Below are positions 6,003-7,297 of a stretch of 7,297 bases of DNA, piece after piece. This DNA is from Gammaproteobacteria bacterium (lineage in GTDB: Bacteria > Pseudomonadota > Gammaproteobacteria > Burkholderiales > Burkholderiaceae_C), in NCBI GenBank assembly GCA_030054245.1, contig JASGCH010000062.1, positions 1 through 7,297 of the forward strand, given 5' to 3'. A program made the translations under genes and the position numbers. How positions within the stretch are numbered: the first letter of the stretch is position 1; each line of letters opens with the position of its first letter. The notes under the pieces are model-generated. The model saw only the letters and a list, made by a program, of their open reading frames with translations, ran no database searches and had not been told where the DNA came from.

Positions 6003-6165
6003 AAGACCGTTGCTTCATAGGCTGGTGCCGCTCGGTGAGCCGTCATAATTACAAGGCTTCCGTGATCGCCCTCAGCTTTATTTTCGAAGATGATCATGGT
6101 GAGTACCGCATAACGCAGTAATTTGGCAGTGTAACCGCGGTACCAGCTGATGGAGCAATACTCTT
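6003..6165. repeat. 163-bp imperfect palindromic element (copy 2), upstream of aceE
   Basis: The arms 6003-6030 and the reverse complement of 6138-6165 agree at 21 of 28 positions, starting AAGACCGTTGC and AAGAGTATTGC. The centre holds a weaker hairpin, TCAGCTT (6072-6078) against AAGATGA (6087-6093) with one mismatch. A motif like GGTGAGCCGTCATAA occurs twice in the same direction (6034-6048 and 6098-6113), which may explain the extra length over copy 1 through an internal duplication. It is inverted relative to copy 1 at 2872-3002. No coding frame, no obvious target duplication. Confidence 0.65.
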
Positions 6166-6209
6166 ATGTATAAATGGATTGGGTGAGGTTAAGAAGATAC
6201 CCAGGATAT

Positions 6210-6246
6210 CCGCCGGCAGTAAATCGCTATTTGAGGCGGTTTTAGA
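6210..6246. repeat. Diverged third copy of the 40-bp repeat
   Basis: GTAAATCGCTATTTGA with GGCGGTT beyond it lines up with GTAAATCGCCATTTTC and GCCGGTT of the repeats at 3847-3924. CCGCC (6210-6214) and GGCGG (6235-6239) form an outer stem here, around an AAAT/ATTT centre. It lies about 45 bases before the aceE start, so it would be in the aceE leader. Confidence 0.5.
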
Positions 6247-6290
6247 ACAGAGGGTCAGCTATCAAAAATTTACCAAAACAACCGTCACAT

Positions 6291-7297
6291 ATGCCAACAA
6301 CTCTCAATGAATCCCCATGGGATATGGAAAAACAAGAATGGTTGGATGCACTTACTGCACTTGTAGAAACCCAAGGGCTTGATAAAGCACACCAATTATT
6401 AAATGAATTAATCAGTCATGCACGAGAAAAAGGAATTACCCAGCCATTTTCTATGCAAACGGCTTATGTCAATACGATACCGCCCAACCAAGAAGATCGT
6501 TGTCCGGGGAATATAGAAATCGAAGAAAGACTAAGAGCCTATATGCGTTGGAACGCCATGGCTATGGTGGTCAAAGCCAATCGCTATGAACTTAAAGGGG
6601 GTGGTGATTTAGGAGGGCATATTGGTTCCTTCGCGTCTTTGGCGCATTTATTTGGCGCTGGATTTAACCACTTTTGGCACGCCGAAACACCTCATCATGG
6701 TGGAGATTTAATTTATATACAAGGGCATGTGTCCCCTGGTGTTTATGCCAGAGCTTTTTTAGAGGGACGAATTAGCCAAGAACAACTGGAAAATTTTCGT
6801 CAAGAGGTTGATGGAAAAGGTTTATCGAGTTATCCTCACCCTAAATTGATGCCGGATTTTTGGCAGTTCCCAACCGTGTCTATGGGTTTGGGTCCTTTAA
6901 TGGGAATATACCAGGCACGCTTCTTAAAGTATCTGCAAGCCCGATCCATCGCTCAAACTGATAACCGCAAAGTCTGGGTTTTTTGTGGTGATGGTGAAAT
7001 GGATGAAGTCGAGTCTATGGGGGCTATTGGTCTGGCCAACCGAGAAAATTTAGACAATTTAATTTTTGTTATCAATTGTAATTTGCAAAGGTTAGACGGA
7101 CCGGTAAGAGGCAATGGTAAAATTATTCAGGAGTTAGAAGGCGAGTTTAGAGGAGCTGGTTGGAATGTCATCAAATTACTCTGGGGAAGCAATTGGGACA
7201 CCTTACTGGCAAGCGATAAATCGGGTGCTTTGCATAAAGTAATGATGGACACCTTAGATGGTGATTATCAATCTTTTAAAGCCAATGACGGAGCTTA
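6291..7297 (+). CDS. aceE: AceE, pyruvate dehydrogenase E1 component (homodimeric type; C-terminus cut by window edge)
   Basis: AceE decarboxylates pyruvate with thiamine diphosphate and passes the acetyl group to the lipoyl arm of E2 (AceF), feeding acetyl-CoA to the TCA cycle. The window holds 335 residues of a protein of about 890. Visible signatures are NTIPPNQEDRCPGN (61-74), GGHIGSFAS (108-116) and QGHVSPGVYARAFLEGR (144-160), with the active-site histidines expected at H110 and H146. The thiamine diphosphate motif is GDGEMDE (233-239) followed by INCNLQRLDGP (261-271). The segment GGGDLGGHIGSFASLAHLFGAG resembles betaproteobacterial AceE more than the E. coli enzyme. The ATG at 6291 fits the family N-terminus. 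No in-frame start lies between it and the stop at 6243-6245, but its ribosome binding site is weak; an in-frame ATG at 6324 is the alternative. It is divergent from iscR. Confidence 0.97.
   Translation, partial: MPTTLNESPWDMEKQEWLDALTALVETQGLDKAHQLLNELISHAREKGITQPFSMQTAYVNTIPPNQEDRCPGNIEIEERLRAYMRWNAMAMVVKANRYELKGGGDLGGHIGSFASLAHLFGAGFNHFWHAETPHHGGDLIYIQGHVSPGVYARAFLEGRISQEQLENFRQEVDGKGLSSYPHPKLMPDFWQFPTVSMGLGPLMGIYQARFLKYLQARSIAQTDNRKVWVFCGDGEMDEVESMGAIGLANRENLDNLIFVINCNLQRLDGPVRGNGKIIQELEGEFRGAGWNVIKLLWGSNWDTLLASDKSGALHKVMMDTLDGDYQSFKANDGA

Larger units (their letters stand above)
5687..6290. other. 604-base divergent intergenic region between iscR and aceE
   Basis: No gene is supported. 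From left to right it holds the iscR ribosome binding site and leader with a hairpin (5750-5777), the IscR operator and isc promoter (5826-5865), an AT-rich stretch with weak aceE promoter candidates (5871-5940), copy 2 of the palindromic element (6003-6165), and a worn 40-bp-type repeat (6210-6246). If aceE is transcribed from before 6000, its leader carries both repeats. Confidence 0.8.

Overview
The window holds most of an iron-sulfur cluster assembly (isc) operon on the minus strand and, divergently on the plus strand, the first third or so of aceE, the E1 subunit of pyruvate dehydrogenase. The minus-strand order is iscR, iscS, iscU, iscA, hscB, hscA, the standard proteobacterial order. 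hscA runs off the left edge, so fdx and iscX, if present, lie outside. The AceE sequence resembles betaproteobacterial (Burkholderiales-type) AceE as I remember those proteins, and IscR has a DATQC start to its cluster ligands that I associate with the same group. By eye the DNA is fairly AT-rich for that class. I therefore infer a low-GC betaproteobacterium, possibly host-associated, but cannot name it.

Layout from right to left along the isc transcript: a promoter with a near-perfect type 1 IscR operator lying over its -10 (5826-5865), a leader of about 140 bases, iscR (GTG start), a 41-base gap, iscS, a 470-base gap full of repeats, iscU, a 243-base gap with a long imperfect palindrome, iscA, a 215-base gap with a terminator-like perfect hairpin, hscB, and hscA overlapping hscB by 4 bases. 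The iscR-aceE gap of 604 bases holds the isc control region and, nearer aceE, a second copy of the long palindrome and a worn copy of one of the short repeats.

The genes form one pathway. IscS takes sulfur from cysteine and passes it to the scaffold IscU. HscB and the Hsp70 HscA bind loaded IscU and drive cluster release. IscA is an A-type carrier for delivery. IscR with a cluster bound is expected to repress the operon. All six Isc proteins keep their key residues and I see no frameshift.

The proteins are ordinary; the DNA between them is not. Every gap from iscS to hscB, normally short in this operon, is enlarged by repeats: a 43-bp tandem array with a hairpin in each unit, a pair of 40-bp repeats in the opposite sense sharing an 18-bp core with it, two copies of a 131-163 bp palindromic element in opposite orientations plus a 34-bp remnant of its ends, and further hairpins. 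These are the parts most worth a second look. I see no new enzymatic or defence system, tRNA, rRNA or CRISPR array.
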